DNA of 64,000 bases, from the NCBI GenBank assembly GCA_020740775.1, contig JAHEWK010000024.1, positions 434,001 through 498,000 on the forward strand, read 5' to 3'. The notes beneath the pieces were generated by a model. That model was not told the DNA's origin and did not search any database. It saw nothing but the letters and a program-made list of their open reading frames with translations. The translations under genes were made by a program, and so were the position numbers. The DNA is from Ilyonectria destructans. Taxonomy: Eukaryota; Ascomycota; Sordariomycetes; Hypocreales; Nectriaceae. This document shows, one piece after another, positions 25,001-35,758 of the stretch; within the stretch, counting starts at the first letter, position 1, and the number at the start of each line of letters is the position of its first letter.

Positions 25001-25770
25001 CAGCCGATCGGCGAGGGGTTGGCCCGGCTAGGCCCCGTCGAAGTATTCGATGCAGAGGTAGCCGGAGCCCTAGCAGGCCTACACCACACCACGACCCTGG
25101 TCTCTAGGCCAGGCACATAGATTTACGTCTGCCTCAACAATACATCGGCAGCAGCTGGCTTGCTAGGCCAGCCATCAGAATCCTCTCAGGCCCAGTTCCT
25201 GGAGTTCCAATTGATCGCACGAGCCCACAGGGCAACATCAGTCCGATGGTGCCCTGGCCATAAAGGCATCCCCGGAAATAAACAGGCCGACAAGCTGGCC
25301 AAGGCAGAAACAGAGCTGCCGGAACCACCCGATACAGCCCCGTCCCTAGCCTTTAATTGAAGGAAGGCTCGAGCCCTCCCTTGAACCCTCTTTAAGAGCT
25401 GGTGGCAAGGCCACGCCCCAGACTCTTATCAATCCTATCAGCTCGAGGTATCTGCTGCATGCCCAGACGAATTGCAGCTTCCCCGGAAGCAGCTTTAATA
25501 CCTTTTAGCAGCCCGCTCCGGCCACGGAGACTTTGCCTCGTACCACGAGAGATTCGCCCATGACGATATACAGCTTGAGTGCTTGTGCGGGCGGCGGAAA
25601 TCACCCGACCACCCCTTCTATTGCCGGAAGATCAATCGTCACTATCGGATAAAGTTGGGGCTTTTTCCGAAGCTGACAATCAGCTGCGTAATAGGATAAG
25701 ACTTCGGCGAGTTCGTCGCGATGACAGAGGCAGTACGATTCTTCTAAGAAATCTGCCCCCATCATCGCTA
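22076..25770 (+). pseudogene. LINE ORF2 (endonuclease, reverse transcriptase, RNase H), with stops
   Basis: All domains lie in one frame. Endonuclease: RIFQVNVGKDS and IVMLQEPWTS near 22082-22190, with stops thereafter. Reverse transcriptase: EVIIIPKPGKRD, MDVQGAFDTV, LPQGSPVSPILF and the catalytic GYADDITSL near 24055. RNase H: VYSDGSRSQDG near 24940 and WCPGHKGIPGNKQADKLA near 25250. A terminal CLCGRRKS..HPFYC motif near 25585 is typical of Tad1 elements. Five stops at positions where Trp is expected read TGA (22238, 23549, 24593, 25358, 25382), and several TAG/TAA add to them, as C-to-T type decay would produce. Not translatable. Confidence 0.8.
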
Positions 25771-26294
25771 GGAGCCCTCGTCTCGAACCCCCAGAAGTTG
25801 CGGTTGCAGCCGCTTCGACTCCAGACCCTCAAATCATACATTCCTTCCCTCTTTCCTTTGTCTCTTTTATTCATCGGCGTTGTCGGAAGGCTCGGCTCGC
25901 GAGGCCGGGCCTGCAACGCGCCGCGCTGCACAGCAGCTTCAAATGCGGTTTCCCCCTGGTTCCCTCAAAAATCGGATGCTATTGCGGTCGTCGGGCTGCG
26001 CCCTGGATATCCGCTGACGGATGCCGGGCTCGAAATAATAGGTCAAATAGGGCCGTTTAATTGTTAGATGGAAGAGGAAGAAGGATCGCAATCTCGGCTC
26101 GTGGAGGGATGTAATTAGACTTACACGTGACCCGGACTGCGGGCCCGAGCCACAGGCCCAGCGGGCCCGTGGCCCCGGCCCCGGGTTGACCGTAGCAAGC
26201 AGCCGGCTCCAGCCGAAGCTAGCTACCTTGTACCCAGGTTTCTTTAGCTGTAGACCCCAGCCTAGCACGTCATCTTGCCCCTAGGGGATTCTGT

Positions 26295-26351
26295 AGACAT
26301 CTAGATGTCTTCATGACGGTAATAATACAACAACAACAACAACAACAACAA
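26295..26351. repeat. 16-bp palindrome and (CAA)8 microsatellite
   Basis: A perfect palindrome, AGACATCTAGATGTCT, at 26295-26310, followed by eight CAA units at 26328-26351. The stretch lies 3' of the LINE and after a very GC-rich block at 26140-26190. It could be the tail of the LINE or the edge of a different element; I find no target-site duplication to decide. Confidence 0.5.
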
Positions 26352-27064
26352 TTCCAGTAGATAGAAGGTATGCACAATATTATTGTTGTGCAATTGCATT
26401 TAACTTGAGCCCTCAATCCAGCCCTTCTGTCCCTAACCTTGTTGCCAATGGTTAATAGCCTCGTTGCCATTAGCCATTATCGGAGAATATGACTCTATTA
26501 ATTACGCGACAATAAATAATTTATTAGATATTAAGTTCAATATAATTCCATGGGGATAATGCGCTATCCATAAAAAAAAAGGACACAACCTGACTTGAGG
26601 TTACGTGTCGCAATGCCGCTACGGCAAAAGGGAATGATCGCGCCTTTTCTCAGTAGTGCAATTGTAGCCCATATCTGCGTCTGACATTACAAATGGCATA
26701 AAGTCTACAACAGTCTAAAATTGACTTTGCATTGCGTGGTGAAAATGTAGCTAATGATGCCAGACTACAAAGCTTACCAAAAAAGGGCCAATTTATTACA
26801 GCCACTGCTGTATTCGTAAATGAATCAATCAATCAGTCCGAAAAGTGTTTTGTCTTACCCTCCTAAGCGGGGTACATGTCAGCATTGTGAGAGGACGGAT
26901 ATTCATGATGCTACGAAGCACCAGTATGACAAATGCTTGATTAGAAATCACTGATGGCATCATCTAACCCCTCAACCCCAAATTATATAAACCACTTGCC
27001 GCGCACTATGTATATATTGCAAGCATGTTCCATCGTTCTCTGAAACAATCACTACCTCGCGAAA
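26352..27064. other. Intergenic, AT-rich, promoter of the Gal80-like gene
   Basis: AT-rich from 26460 to 26860, with an A9 run near 26575. A TATATAA-like box near 26988 and TATATATT near 27010 precede the ATG at 27065. No gene seen. Confidence 0.4.
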
Positions 27065-28243
27065 ATGGCTCCTATTCGTACCGCCATTATCGGCCTCTCC
27101 GCATCGGCCACAACCTCTTGGGCCAGCAACGCCCATCTTCCGTATCTGCTCTCTGCTCGTGGTCGTTCCCGTTTCGAGATCGTGGCCCTTTGCAACAGTA
27201 GCGTGGAGGCAGCTCAAAAGGCCATTGCACATTTCAACCTTCCAAAAGAAACCCGGGCGTATGGAGATCCCCAGTCACTGGCGAACGACAAGGACGTCGA
27301 ACTAGTAGTCGTTAGCACTCGAGTCGACGTTCATCACGGGACCGCCTTGCCCAGTGTCAAAGCGGGAAAAACAGTCTTCGTGGAATGGCCACTCGCTCAG
27401 GATAGTTCTCATGCGGAAGAACTCGCAAGTTCAGCCAGAGAAAGCGGAAGCCGCACTATTGTCGGTCTCCAGGGCCGGGTTGCGCCGCCCGTGGTCAAAC
27501 TTCGTCACCTACTGCAACAGGGTCGGATTGGTCAAGTTCTGAGCAGTGAAATATATGCGGCCGGGGGTACAATGGACCGCGACCTACTGCCTCTTGGGTT
27601 AAAGTATTTCACCGACAAGGCGATAGGAGGCAATGTCTTTACGATTGGCTTGGGACACTGTTAGTTAAGCCCAAATCTCATCGCGAACTGTCTAACAAAT
27701 CTAGTGTTCGACCAAGTGCAGTATGTCTTGGGTAAACTTGGCGACTTCAAGAGCCGTGTTCAAATACAGAGACCCAATGTGCGAATCCGTGACCCAGCAA
27801 CGAACAGTGTCCTCGAGACAGTCAAGTCAGATGTTCCGGATCTCGTGTTCGCAGTCGGCACACTTTCTGAGTCTACCACAAGCCAAGGCGGGGCCAGTGT
27901 GCTCCTGCGTTTCAGACGGGGCCAACCTTTCAATGGCGAGCCAGCCTTGGTTTGGACGATCAATGGCGAGAAAGGAGAGATTCGTCTGGTAGCGCAGGAT
28001 GGCACAGCATTGCATGCGAGTGCTTACACAGGGCCCGTGACCATCGAGATTCACGATTTCGAAACCAACCAGGTTGAAACTGTGGAATGGAGTTGGGAAG
28101 AATGGCAGGAGGGCCTACCAGTTCTGGCCAGAAGCGTCGGTGCGGTATATGAGATATTTGCAGAGGGCGGTATCGAGAGGTTACCCTCGTTTGACGATGC
28201 ATTGTTGCGTCACCAACAGTTGAGTGGAATTTTGGAGGGTTGA
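27065..28243 (+). CDS. Gal80-like Gfo/Idh/MocA-family protein
   Basis: A 377-residue protein of the Gfo/Idh/MocA oxidoreductase superfamily, closest in build to yeast Gal80, an NAD(P)-binding regulator of galactose genes. Exons are 27065-27659 and 27705-28243; the 45-nt intron has a GTTAGT donor and a CTAAC branch. The N-terminal Rossmann fold begins IRTAIIGLSAS, without the classical GxGxxG, as in Gal80. VFVEWPLA replaces the EKPL motif of active dehydrogenases, so the usual catalytic Lys is changed to Trp; this also fits Gal80. The C-terminal half has the beta-sheet domain with GHLFDQVQYVLG, where active enzymes keep a catalytic His. A regulatory or a dehydrogenase role are both possible. 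It lies 9 kb from a sugar-use locus. Confidence 0.8.
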
Positions 28244-28794
28244 AGGTATTTGGTGAAACGGCATCAGGTATTTCAATGAGGACGAAGATATTATTTGGAT
28301 TTTAATTTATTTCTCATTGCTATAAATGTGAATCTTGATATGATGCACCAACAGGAATATTATTCGCTAAACCACAAATGATTGCGGCACTTTTTTCTGG
28401 CAGTACTCGACAAAAACCGCACAAGGTCATAAAGACCGGACTTCTTCATTATCCGTGTTGCTGTATCCTCAAGACTGCTCCCCCTGGGGGTGCAATGAGA
28501 GCAGGCAATCATTAACCTCTTGCTAGAGGCTGTCCCTCCGTGATAGGAAATTCCCATCTGCCTCGGTATACCACTACACTGCAGACACCAAGTTCCAGGC
28601 TTTTCGCTTTTGTCAGCATCCTCTCTCCATACAGAGCTGAGATGCAGGTGACCCTCTACAATATAGAACTGGTGATGTACATTATGTACCTCAACAGATG
28701 CCGTTAGTCGGTTTCATATAGCAGTAGAGCACAGCCATTTCGACAGCAGCGGAGGGAACGCCTTGGCAGGTTTGGGCAACTAGAGCATGCACAT

Positions 28795-28985
28795 GTTATC
28801 ATCAACCAATCATGGCGTGTCTTTAGTAGCCTGATATTACAATCTGTCACTGACAACGCTGTTCCATCAGCATTACCCCGAGATATCCGATGCGAGGCAA
28901 ATACGCTTCACTCTTCACAAGGATTTAGATCCGATCAGTAGTCTACTCACTTCGCCACATCATCATGGCATGTCTCAAGCGCGAG
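28795..28985 (+). repeat. Relic of an NLR promoter and start codon
   Basis: Collinear with 48477-48671, the promoter and first bases of the NLR gene on the same strand. Exact shared words in the same order: TCAACCAATCAT (28802; 48484), AGCCTGATAT (28828; 48510), ACGCTTCACTCTTC (28903; 48581), ATCATGG with the start codon (28965; 48651) and TCAAGCGCGAG (28975; 48661). The offset stays within 19,678-19,686 bases over 180 bp. Similarity stops just after the start codon region. Confidence 0.7.
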
Positions 28986-29117
28986 TTTGGGTTGCGGAGA
29001 TGCGGACTTTGGACCAGGCTTAACTCCGCGCCCCTCCCCACCTATATTCTTACTCATCCTGACCGTCTCTCCACGGCGTGGAATCTTAGCAGCAACATGA
29101 TATCATAAAACGCGACT

Positions 29118-30711
29118 ATGGATAAGACCTTCTTCTTCATAGATGGCATTCAGCCCGACAGGGCCTCGAAGAGGCGGATGCGCCGTCATGTCATGAAGGG
29201 CAAGAATGCAGGAAAGACGTTTCACCGACCGTCAAGACTGGGACGAGCTAACCACCAGTCAAACACAACTATCGGTCCAGCTCCCTTGCCCGTATCTCGT
29301 CAACCTAATAAGCAACGGCACTACACAGACTGGATATGCGTTTCTTCCAACACAATTAGGAGTTGTGGGAATGCATTACTCACTTTCTCGCTTCCCGTGG
29401 CAGTCTCACCGTGTTCTCTAAAAATCATCAATGAGTGTATGAATGCACCGCAATATAATTCACCCAAAACTATGCTAACTGTGTATTTTACAGTCTTTGC
29501 CTTTACAGCTGACAGAATTTATCCTGCCCGCCTCGGCCTTTCGGTAGACGACGCTAAATCCATGTGGCTCCGCGTCCTCTTCTCCGATGAAGCCAGTAGG
29601 TTCGCACAATTTCAGATTCCTTGCATATTTATAACACAAGTCACAGCATATTACTGCAACATCGCTTTGATGGAAGCATCCAACGAAATCTTCATGGACA
29701 ATGGCGCCAGCTCACCTAAAGCATTGTATCGCCTTTCTCAGACCCTTGCCCTAGTCAAGAGGAGACTGGAGAGTGCTGATGCACTATCCGATTCCACGAT
29801 AGGCATTGTCGTGTCCCTCATCAGCCAGGAGCAATGCAGAAAGGAGTTTTTGGGTGCTAAAGCTCACATTGACGGCCTCAGGAGAATGGTCGAGCTTCGT
29901 GGGGGACTCGGCCAACTCGAAGGGAACATTGCGCTCTTGTTGAAGGTCTGCAAGTACGTATCTGGCAAGCCCGTCTCGGTAACCTTCTAATTATTCTCTC
30001 CTCTCAAGAACAGATATTATTTTTTCCCTTCAGCATGGAGGACCTACGATGTTCTTTCGAAACCGTATGCCTGAAGTGCAAATGCTTCTAGCACCAAAAG
30101 GACTGAGCTTCGATCGCCCTTTAGCAGCTTCATCAGTGCAACACAAGGGACTGGATCCACATCTACACGAAATCTTGTTGGACGTCTTGAGCTCATCCTC
30201 GTTATTCAATAACCGCGTGCGGGTTCATGCGGTCGACCTCTTAACGTATCAAGAGATGTTGGTATCCATCTGTTACCGCCTGATACATTTCCATCCTTTA
30301 GATGAGCCCAGGCTAGAATCTGATGTAGAAGCTATATACCACACGGGGTTGACGATTTTCATGATGACCATATTCTTGCAATACGACCGCCGCAGAATCA
30401 TGGATCATGAGTTGGCATCACTTTGCTTCAGGAACACTCTTGATAGGACGTCATTGGAGCACGATAATGAGTTGGTCCTTTGGTACATGATCATTGGCGG
30501 TATTTGGATTTCGGGTGAAGTTGATGGGGACTGGCTTGCTCCAAGAATATGGATGGTTGCTGAAAACCTAGGCATTAAGAGCTGGGACGAGGTTCGGAAA
30601 TGTGTTGGCACGTTTCCATGGGTTAATGTTCTACACGACGAACCCGGTCGCGTATTATGGGATCATGTAGCACAGTTTGCGGAAGCTGAGAAGCAACTTG
30701 TATTTGAGTAG
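29118..30711 (+). CDS. Fungal transcription-factor-domain protein without zinc cluster
   Basis: Predicted 486 residues. Exons are 29118-29436, 29494-29957 and 30034-30711. Intron 1 has excellent signals (GTATGA, GCTAAC, TTTACAG). Intron 2 uses GTATCT, since the neighbouring GTACGT would break the frame. The N-terminus has FFFIDGIQPDRASKRRMRRH followed by KGKNAGKTF, a basic motif shared by many fungal proteins that carry the Fungal_trans_2-like (PF11951) domain but no Zn2Cys6 finger. The rest is helical (DRIYPARLGLS, LWYMIIGGIWISGE). It may regulate transcription through partners, but the function is unknown. Its start codon lies 133 bases beyond the NLR promoter relic, which may now be its promoter. 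Confidence 0.75.
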
Positions 30712-30942
30712 CGAAAGGAGTGGGGAGAAAATGACCTCGATGAAGCTAGCTAAATCCTCGCATCCTATAAGAAAAAGATGGATGTGTACTTGGGTCTTAG
30801 GCTGGGCGTACGCGCTATCAGGGAGACTCGTAACGGTTATACTCCAATCTTGAGGATAACCACTGCTTGGAAAGATGTCTTCCTACACAATCTGCATATG
30901 GGGCAACACCCAGCCAGTTGAGGGTCACCATCGCGTGGGTAC

Positions 30943-32073
30943 TCACCAAGCAAACTTCTGCTGAACCAATTCCTCGGAGAGCCTCCACAATTTCTCAGCC
31001 TCCTCGCTGGACACCGCAAGAGGGCGGGCCTTGTCACTGATCTGGCAATCAACTAGGTAGGCTCCATGGTTCTCGCTATCCTTGTTGGTTTCGCCAGCCT
31101 CCAGTTTCGGATCCAATGCAGCAACCAGGCTTGTCGACGCTCCTGCGCCCAATGTTTTAAAAGTGAAAATACCATTCTCATTCATCACCTTGATTGCTGC
31201 AAGTGTTTCCGCAGGAAAATTCCTGCCCAGCTCTGTTGGGATCACTCCTGGATGGACAGCGAGGGTCAAGATCCCGTACTTGTCGTACAATCTCTTGTTG
31301 GCGCCAATTCCAAACAGCACGTTTGCAACTTTGCTGCGATTGTAGCCATCGAGGGGAATATAGGACTGGTTCTCCACATCTGTGTAGCCCCATACTTTAA
31401 GCCAGTCGTAGTTTGGCTGCTCTGCTTCCGGCAGCTCCTTGTTTAGCTTGTCGAAGTTGATGTCACTCCAGCGCATGCACGCTACCATGGGCGAGGCGGA
31501 GCTAACATTGACAATTCGGGTGGCTCCCTTTGGATTGCCTTCAGCAGCTTTGATGAACTTGGGCATAATGAGACACGTGAATAGCCAGTGTCCGATATGG
31601 TTTGTCGCAAAGTGCATCTCGATACCATCTTTGCTCAGGGTACGCTCTTGAACGCCCATGACACCGGCACTGTTCACAAGTATGTCGACAGTTGGCACGT
31701 CAGACCAGGAGAGAACCTCGGCAGCTGCAGCACGGACAGACTGCTGGCTGGAGAGATCAATCTGCAAGCTGCGGTACTCGACGTTGGGGAACTCCTCCTT
31801 GAGAGCATCGATGCATTCCTGGATCTTCGATGGGTTACGACCGGAGATGATGAGATGGGCGGGGGATTGAGAGGCCTAGACAACAGTTAGCTTGAATGCG
31901 TATAAAGAATGCTGGGTGATACTGACGAAGGCCTGTGCAGTCGAGAACCCGATTCCGCCGCGATTAACACCGGCGACTATGATAGTGCTGCCGTGAACTC
32001 TTTCAGCCAATGCCTTGGCGACTTCAAGACTTTCAGTGTCTGCATTGAATGCGGCGTGGGTTGTTGCTGTCAT
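30943..32073 (-). CDS. Short-chain dehydrogenase/reductase (WWOX/retinol-dehydrogenase type)
   Basis: A 359-residue NAD(P)-dependent oxidoreductase. Exons in coding order: 32073-31927 and 31875-30943, split by a 51-nt intron with GTCAGT donor and CTAAC branch. The nucleotide-binding motif is AGVNRGGIG (a variant of TGxxxGxG), followed by the structural NSAGVMG, the serine of VNVSSAS and the catalytic YNRSK. The insert between Ser and Tyr is longer than usual (about 60 residues), as in WWOX-like members. The stop codon TGA overlaps a GTGAGTA donor-like word, so a short extra 3' exon is possible. The substrate is not predictable. The upstream region holds imperfect tandem repeats. Confidence 0.88.
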
Positions 32074-32277
32074 AATGTCTGTGGTGGTACTACACAAAGG
32101 TAGCTGGTAATGTGGTCGCTGAAACGGTTGCGCGTGGCTTAAGCTTGAATGATATGAATGGTGTTTAGATTCTTTTTCGTCCATAGTAGCGACCAGTCGG
32201 GGTATTAATACTTGTTCAATCTGCACCATTTGCCCTTCTATTAGGTTCTACTTGGCCTCATCGTCCTGAAAGCAAGC

Positions 32278-32510
32278 AATGAGAGACTTACTACCTAATT
32301 AAGCAAAGTGAATGTTATCCATCGTGTCATCCAGGTCCCCTCCCGCTGGTGGAACAGGGTACTTCTAGCCAATGAGAGACTCACTACCTAATTGAGTAAA
32401 GCGGGAATTGTCGATCATGTCGCCCAGGTCCTTGTCAAGCTTGTCTGCTGGGGTGGTGATGTCAGAAAATGACATTTCTAGCCAATGAGAGACTCACTAC
32501 TTGATTCGGT
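32278..32510 (+). repeat. Three imperfect tandem repeats upstream of the SDR gene
   Basis: The word AATGAGAGACTYACTACYT occurs at 32278, 32371 and 32484, each followed by a TAAAG or CAAAG word about 12 bases later; the first two are also followed by a CCAGGTCC word. Unit lengths are about 93 and 113 bp. The array begins 205 bases before the SDR start codon and could serve as repeated binding sites. Confidence 0.65.
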
Positions 32511-34596
32511 AAAGTGCGATTTGGGTCTGCTGTTCTGGAGGATCCGTGTGCGATGAATGCATCCGTAATTAATTAGTCCCCAGCCTGGCCGGCTTTGCAA
32601 TATTACGGTGGCTAAAGTTAGTTAAAAGGCTGGACAGGCATGACCTGATCAGAGGCGGCGCAACCCTGTAGCCTTCCTTCAACGGAGTGGTGTTATTCTA
32701 TACCACCCTTGTCCCGGGATCTGTGTTCCGCGTGGGTGGTGGAACCATTGCTTGAGGCAGATTCATTCACGACATTCTGTACTGTTAATGCAGTAAGCAC
32801 CAGCTGTCTCTCCGCCGTCCTTGAGCAGAACCAGGTATTGGGGCATGCTTGAGTCGTCCAAATTTCTCGTAAAATTCTGTGTGAGACTCTTAGACCGAAC
32901 ATGAACAAAATTTCAGAGAGCAATGTCTTATTTAAAGCTATCCCTATTGTACCCATCAATTACCCTCATCCTTAAACCCGCATCGGACAGACCCAATTGG
33001 AGCATCAATGCTCAACGACTGGAAGTTGCCATAATACCAGCCCAGAGAAAGAAGGCAGGAATTAGTGCTACCGAGGTATGATCAGTTCCTTCCGCGTGGA
33101 GTCTTGGTGGGTGGGTATTAAATAGTATAACATACGTATAAAATTCGCAGTAAGTGTCTTCGGTGATCTTTATGGAGCCAACACGGCTACGGCTGTTATA
33201 CCAATGAGAACTTTATGCTACAACTTTGAGATCAGACTTACAACGGCTGCCTGAGTCGAACGCATTCTTCGTCGTAAATTCTCAGGGAAGGGCCTGAATA
33301 CCCTCGAGAGGGATAAATCGTAGCCTTGCACAAAGTTAGATCATCAAACATTTGGGACTGATGTCACAGTTTCGGAGATTTCGACAGTACCAAATAGTCC
33401 TGTGCCGACGCTGCAGTGGCGAGTGCAACAAGAATAGCGTTGGAGAGTTGCATATTTAAGAAGGTGATGTTGTTCACTTTTGAACGTTGATGCGTGGGGG
33501 TAGAGACGATGGTAGGCTATATGGAGGTATTGAGAAAATGTCAAGGGGAGCCTACTTAAATATAATTTGAAATTGCTTACCCTAACCACAACTTCGCTAA
33601 ATTTATCTGCTTCAATGACATACCAAAAGGTTTTAATTTTACGCGAGACAGGTGTCATTTTAATAAGCACGTAGTGCAGAAGTCATCATAGTCCATGTCT
33701 CTCGGTGAAAATGGAAAAGGCGGCTTCTGTCGCATCCATGAGACCGACCCGAACCCGCGAGCCGCCCTGAGACCGAAGACTGGCCCGATGCCGTAAGATT
33801 GGAGCGAGCCCGAGATCTGTGTCATTAATCACATTTTAGTCCTGTAAATTATGGTTCACACGGATTTATAAAGGGCGGTCTAGGTCTATTCCTTACTTAG
33901 AAATCGGGAGCTTTCAGATTAATGCGCATCACCAGACATGATAGATTCATTGAGGAACTTCAGATGTGTTGAAGAACAGACACATCTAGGATTGCGGTTG
34001 TTTCTCAGAGTCATATTGATCAAGGAGTAAGGAGCTCAGTTCACAAAACTACCCCAAGACAGCGGCAATACGCAGCGGGTTGCCAAGAGGATCACTGGAT
34101 GACTTAACTTAGCATGTCTTAAAAACTTCCAGGGTGCCAATAGAAGTTTTACATGAAGACTCCTCTCCATACATGCGATTGGGTGTATCAGATCATATCC
34201 TTCCTGTTATCTGACTGTACGGGCCGAATAGGCCTCCCTTTAATCGAATCGGCCCGTTAGCTATATGTTCGCGGCACGAAGGAGCTCACCATGATTCACC
34301 ATTTGACTGAGGGCACTAGGGTCGCTCTAGATCTCGTATCTTGAAACATTGCATTCCACACAAATCTGTCTAGCATGGTATGAATTTCCTAATAAGCAAG
34401 CAAACAATGGACGGCACGCTAGGAATTGCTGAAGCACAGGTCACTCTTAAATCTACTCTCGAGGCGATGAAAGGGGTAATGCTAGCCGCATGGCAGAAGG
34501 CCTGTATGAGAGAGCCTCCAGCCGTGAAGGTGGCAGTGTTTTAGGATAGGATACTATATTCCCCATCTAATGCAATATAATTGCAATATTCTGTCT
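32511..34596. other. 2-kb intergenic region
   Basis: No supported gene. A frame at 33344-33670 (minus) has no family features. A GC-rich island at 33720-33820 interrupts AT-rich flanks. Nothing else recognised. Confidence 0.35.
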
Positions 34597-35758
34597 TCAG
34601 CCATATCGAGCAGGATCAAGAGTAACCTTGTTCTTCGTAATGGCATCAATCTCAGCCATAACCTCGGGTGTCAACTTATCCAGGACCTTGAGAGCGGCAA
34701 CAGTCTCCTCCAGCTGCTCCGGATTGCTAGCACCTGTAATAACGCTGCTGACGTTTGGGTTCTTCAGGCACCAAGCAACAGCCAACTGGCTTTGGTTGAT
34801 GCCTAGGCGATCCGCAATCGGCTTCAAGTTGCGCACTGTCTCAATCTCCTCTTTCCAGCTATCAGTCCCAACGCGACTGCGCATAAAATCCGCAAAGCCG
34901 TCCTTGCTACTCCCAAAGCGTGAGCCTTTGGGGAGCTGACCGTCAATAACATCGTTATACTTTCCAGAGAGTAGCCCAGTTTTGATAGGGCTGAATGTAG
35001 TAAGCCCTAAACCGACACGCTCGTATAGTCGCTGGAACTGGCCCTCAACCTTGTCTCGAACCAGCATGTTATACTGGGGCTGCTCGACAATGGGTCCAAT
35101 CATCCGTAAATCACGGGCAATTCCAACCTGCCGTATATTATTAGTATCTTTAGTGACCGTAGGACCCTTGCAAGACTTACAGCCTCTGTGATTTCATCGA
35201 CACTCCACTCAGAGGTACCCCAGTACAGAGCCAGACCTTGATTAATGACATGATTGAATGCTCTGACAACCTCCTCCATAGGAGTCAACCTGTCAGGCCG
35301 ATGGGCGTAAACGATATCCACATATCGGAGCTGAAGGCGCTCCAACGAGGCCTCTAGTCCTTCGACAATATGCTTTCTCGATAGCCCGTGATTGTTGACC
35401 AAAATCTCTCCGTTCACAGCCCCCCAGTTCATTTCTATGAATTGCTTGTTAGCCTGGAAGCTTATTGGACTTGGTATAACTTACTCGTGCTGATAACGAG
35501 GTCACTTCGCTTCCATTTGTAATGCTTAATAGCCTTGCCCATCACAATTTCCGCCTGACCCGATGTGTAATTTTCGGCAGTATCGAAGAAATTAATGCCC
35601 AGGTCGTACGCTTTCTTCATACAGGCAAATGAGGCCTCGTCCTCGGTATATCCTCCATAGGTCATCCAGCTACCAAGACTGATAGCAGACACATGTAGAC
35701 CAGATCGGCCAAGTCGGCGGTAGACCATGCCAGTGTTTCGAGGTTCGGGAAATGCCAT
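34597..35758 (-). CDS. Kv-beta-type aldo-keto reductase
   Basis: A 352-residue NADPH-dependent aldo-keto reductase of the AKR6/voltage-gated potassium channel beta-subunit type. Exons in coding order: 35758-35485, 35434-35181, 35127-34597, all phases consistent. The TIM-barrel start is [24 protein letters not shown]. The catalytic tetrad is Asp 59 and Tyr 64 (FFDTAENY), Lys 92 (ISTK) and His 136 (YAHRPD). The substrate pocket and cofactor loop follow ([15 protein letters not shown], then [15 protein letters not shown]). Fungal members reduce aldehydes or ketones; no ion channel gene is nearby. It is complete and probably active. Confidence 0.9.

Larger units (their letters stand above)
20361..26041 (+). 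mobile_element. Degenerate Tad1-type LINE retrotransposon
   Basis: A non-LTR retrotransposon with two open frames in the order of fungal Tad1 elements: ORF1 with CCHC knuckles, ORF2 with endonuclease, reverse transcriptase, RNase H and a terminal Cys/His motif. Each ORF stays in one frame throughout (ORF1 in one, ORF2 in another), but both carry many stops, so the element decayed by substitution and not by indels. The likely 3' end is the CGAAATAATA word near 26041. The 5' end is not resolved. The copy cannot move on its own. Confidence 0.85.

Noticed and set aside
22238..25384. TGA read as Trp in the LINE (altered code or recoding)
   Set aside because: TAG and TAA stops occur as well, TGG is still used for Trp elsewhere in the element, and host genes use TGA as stop; decay explains it.
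26059..26351. Solo LTR
   Set aside because: TG...CA edges are suggestive, but flanking bases do not give a target-site duplication; kept only as a low-score finding.
27065..35758. Secondary-metabolite cluster (SDR, aldo-keto reductase, regulator, transporter)
   Set aside because: No core synthase (PKS, NRPS, terpene cyclase) is present, and the genes are common as singles.
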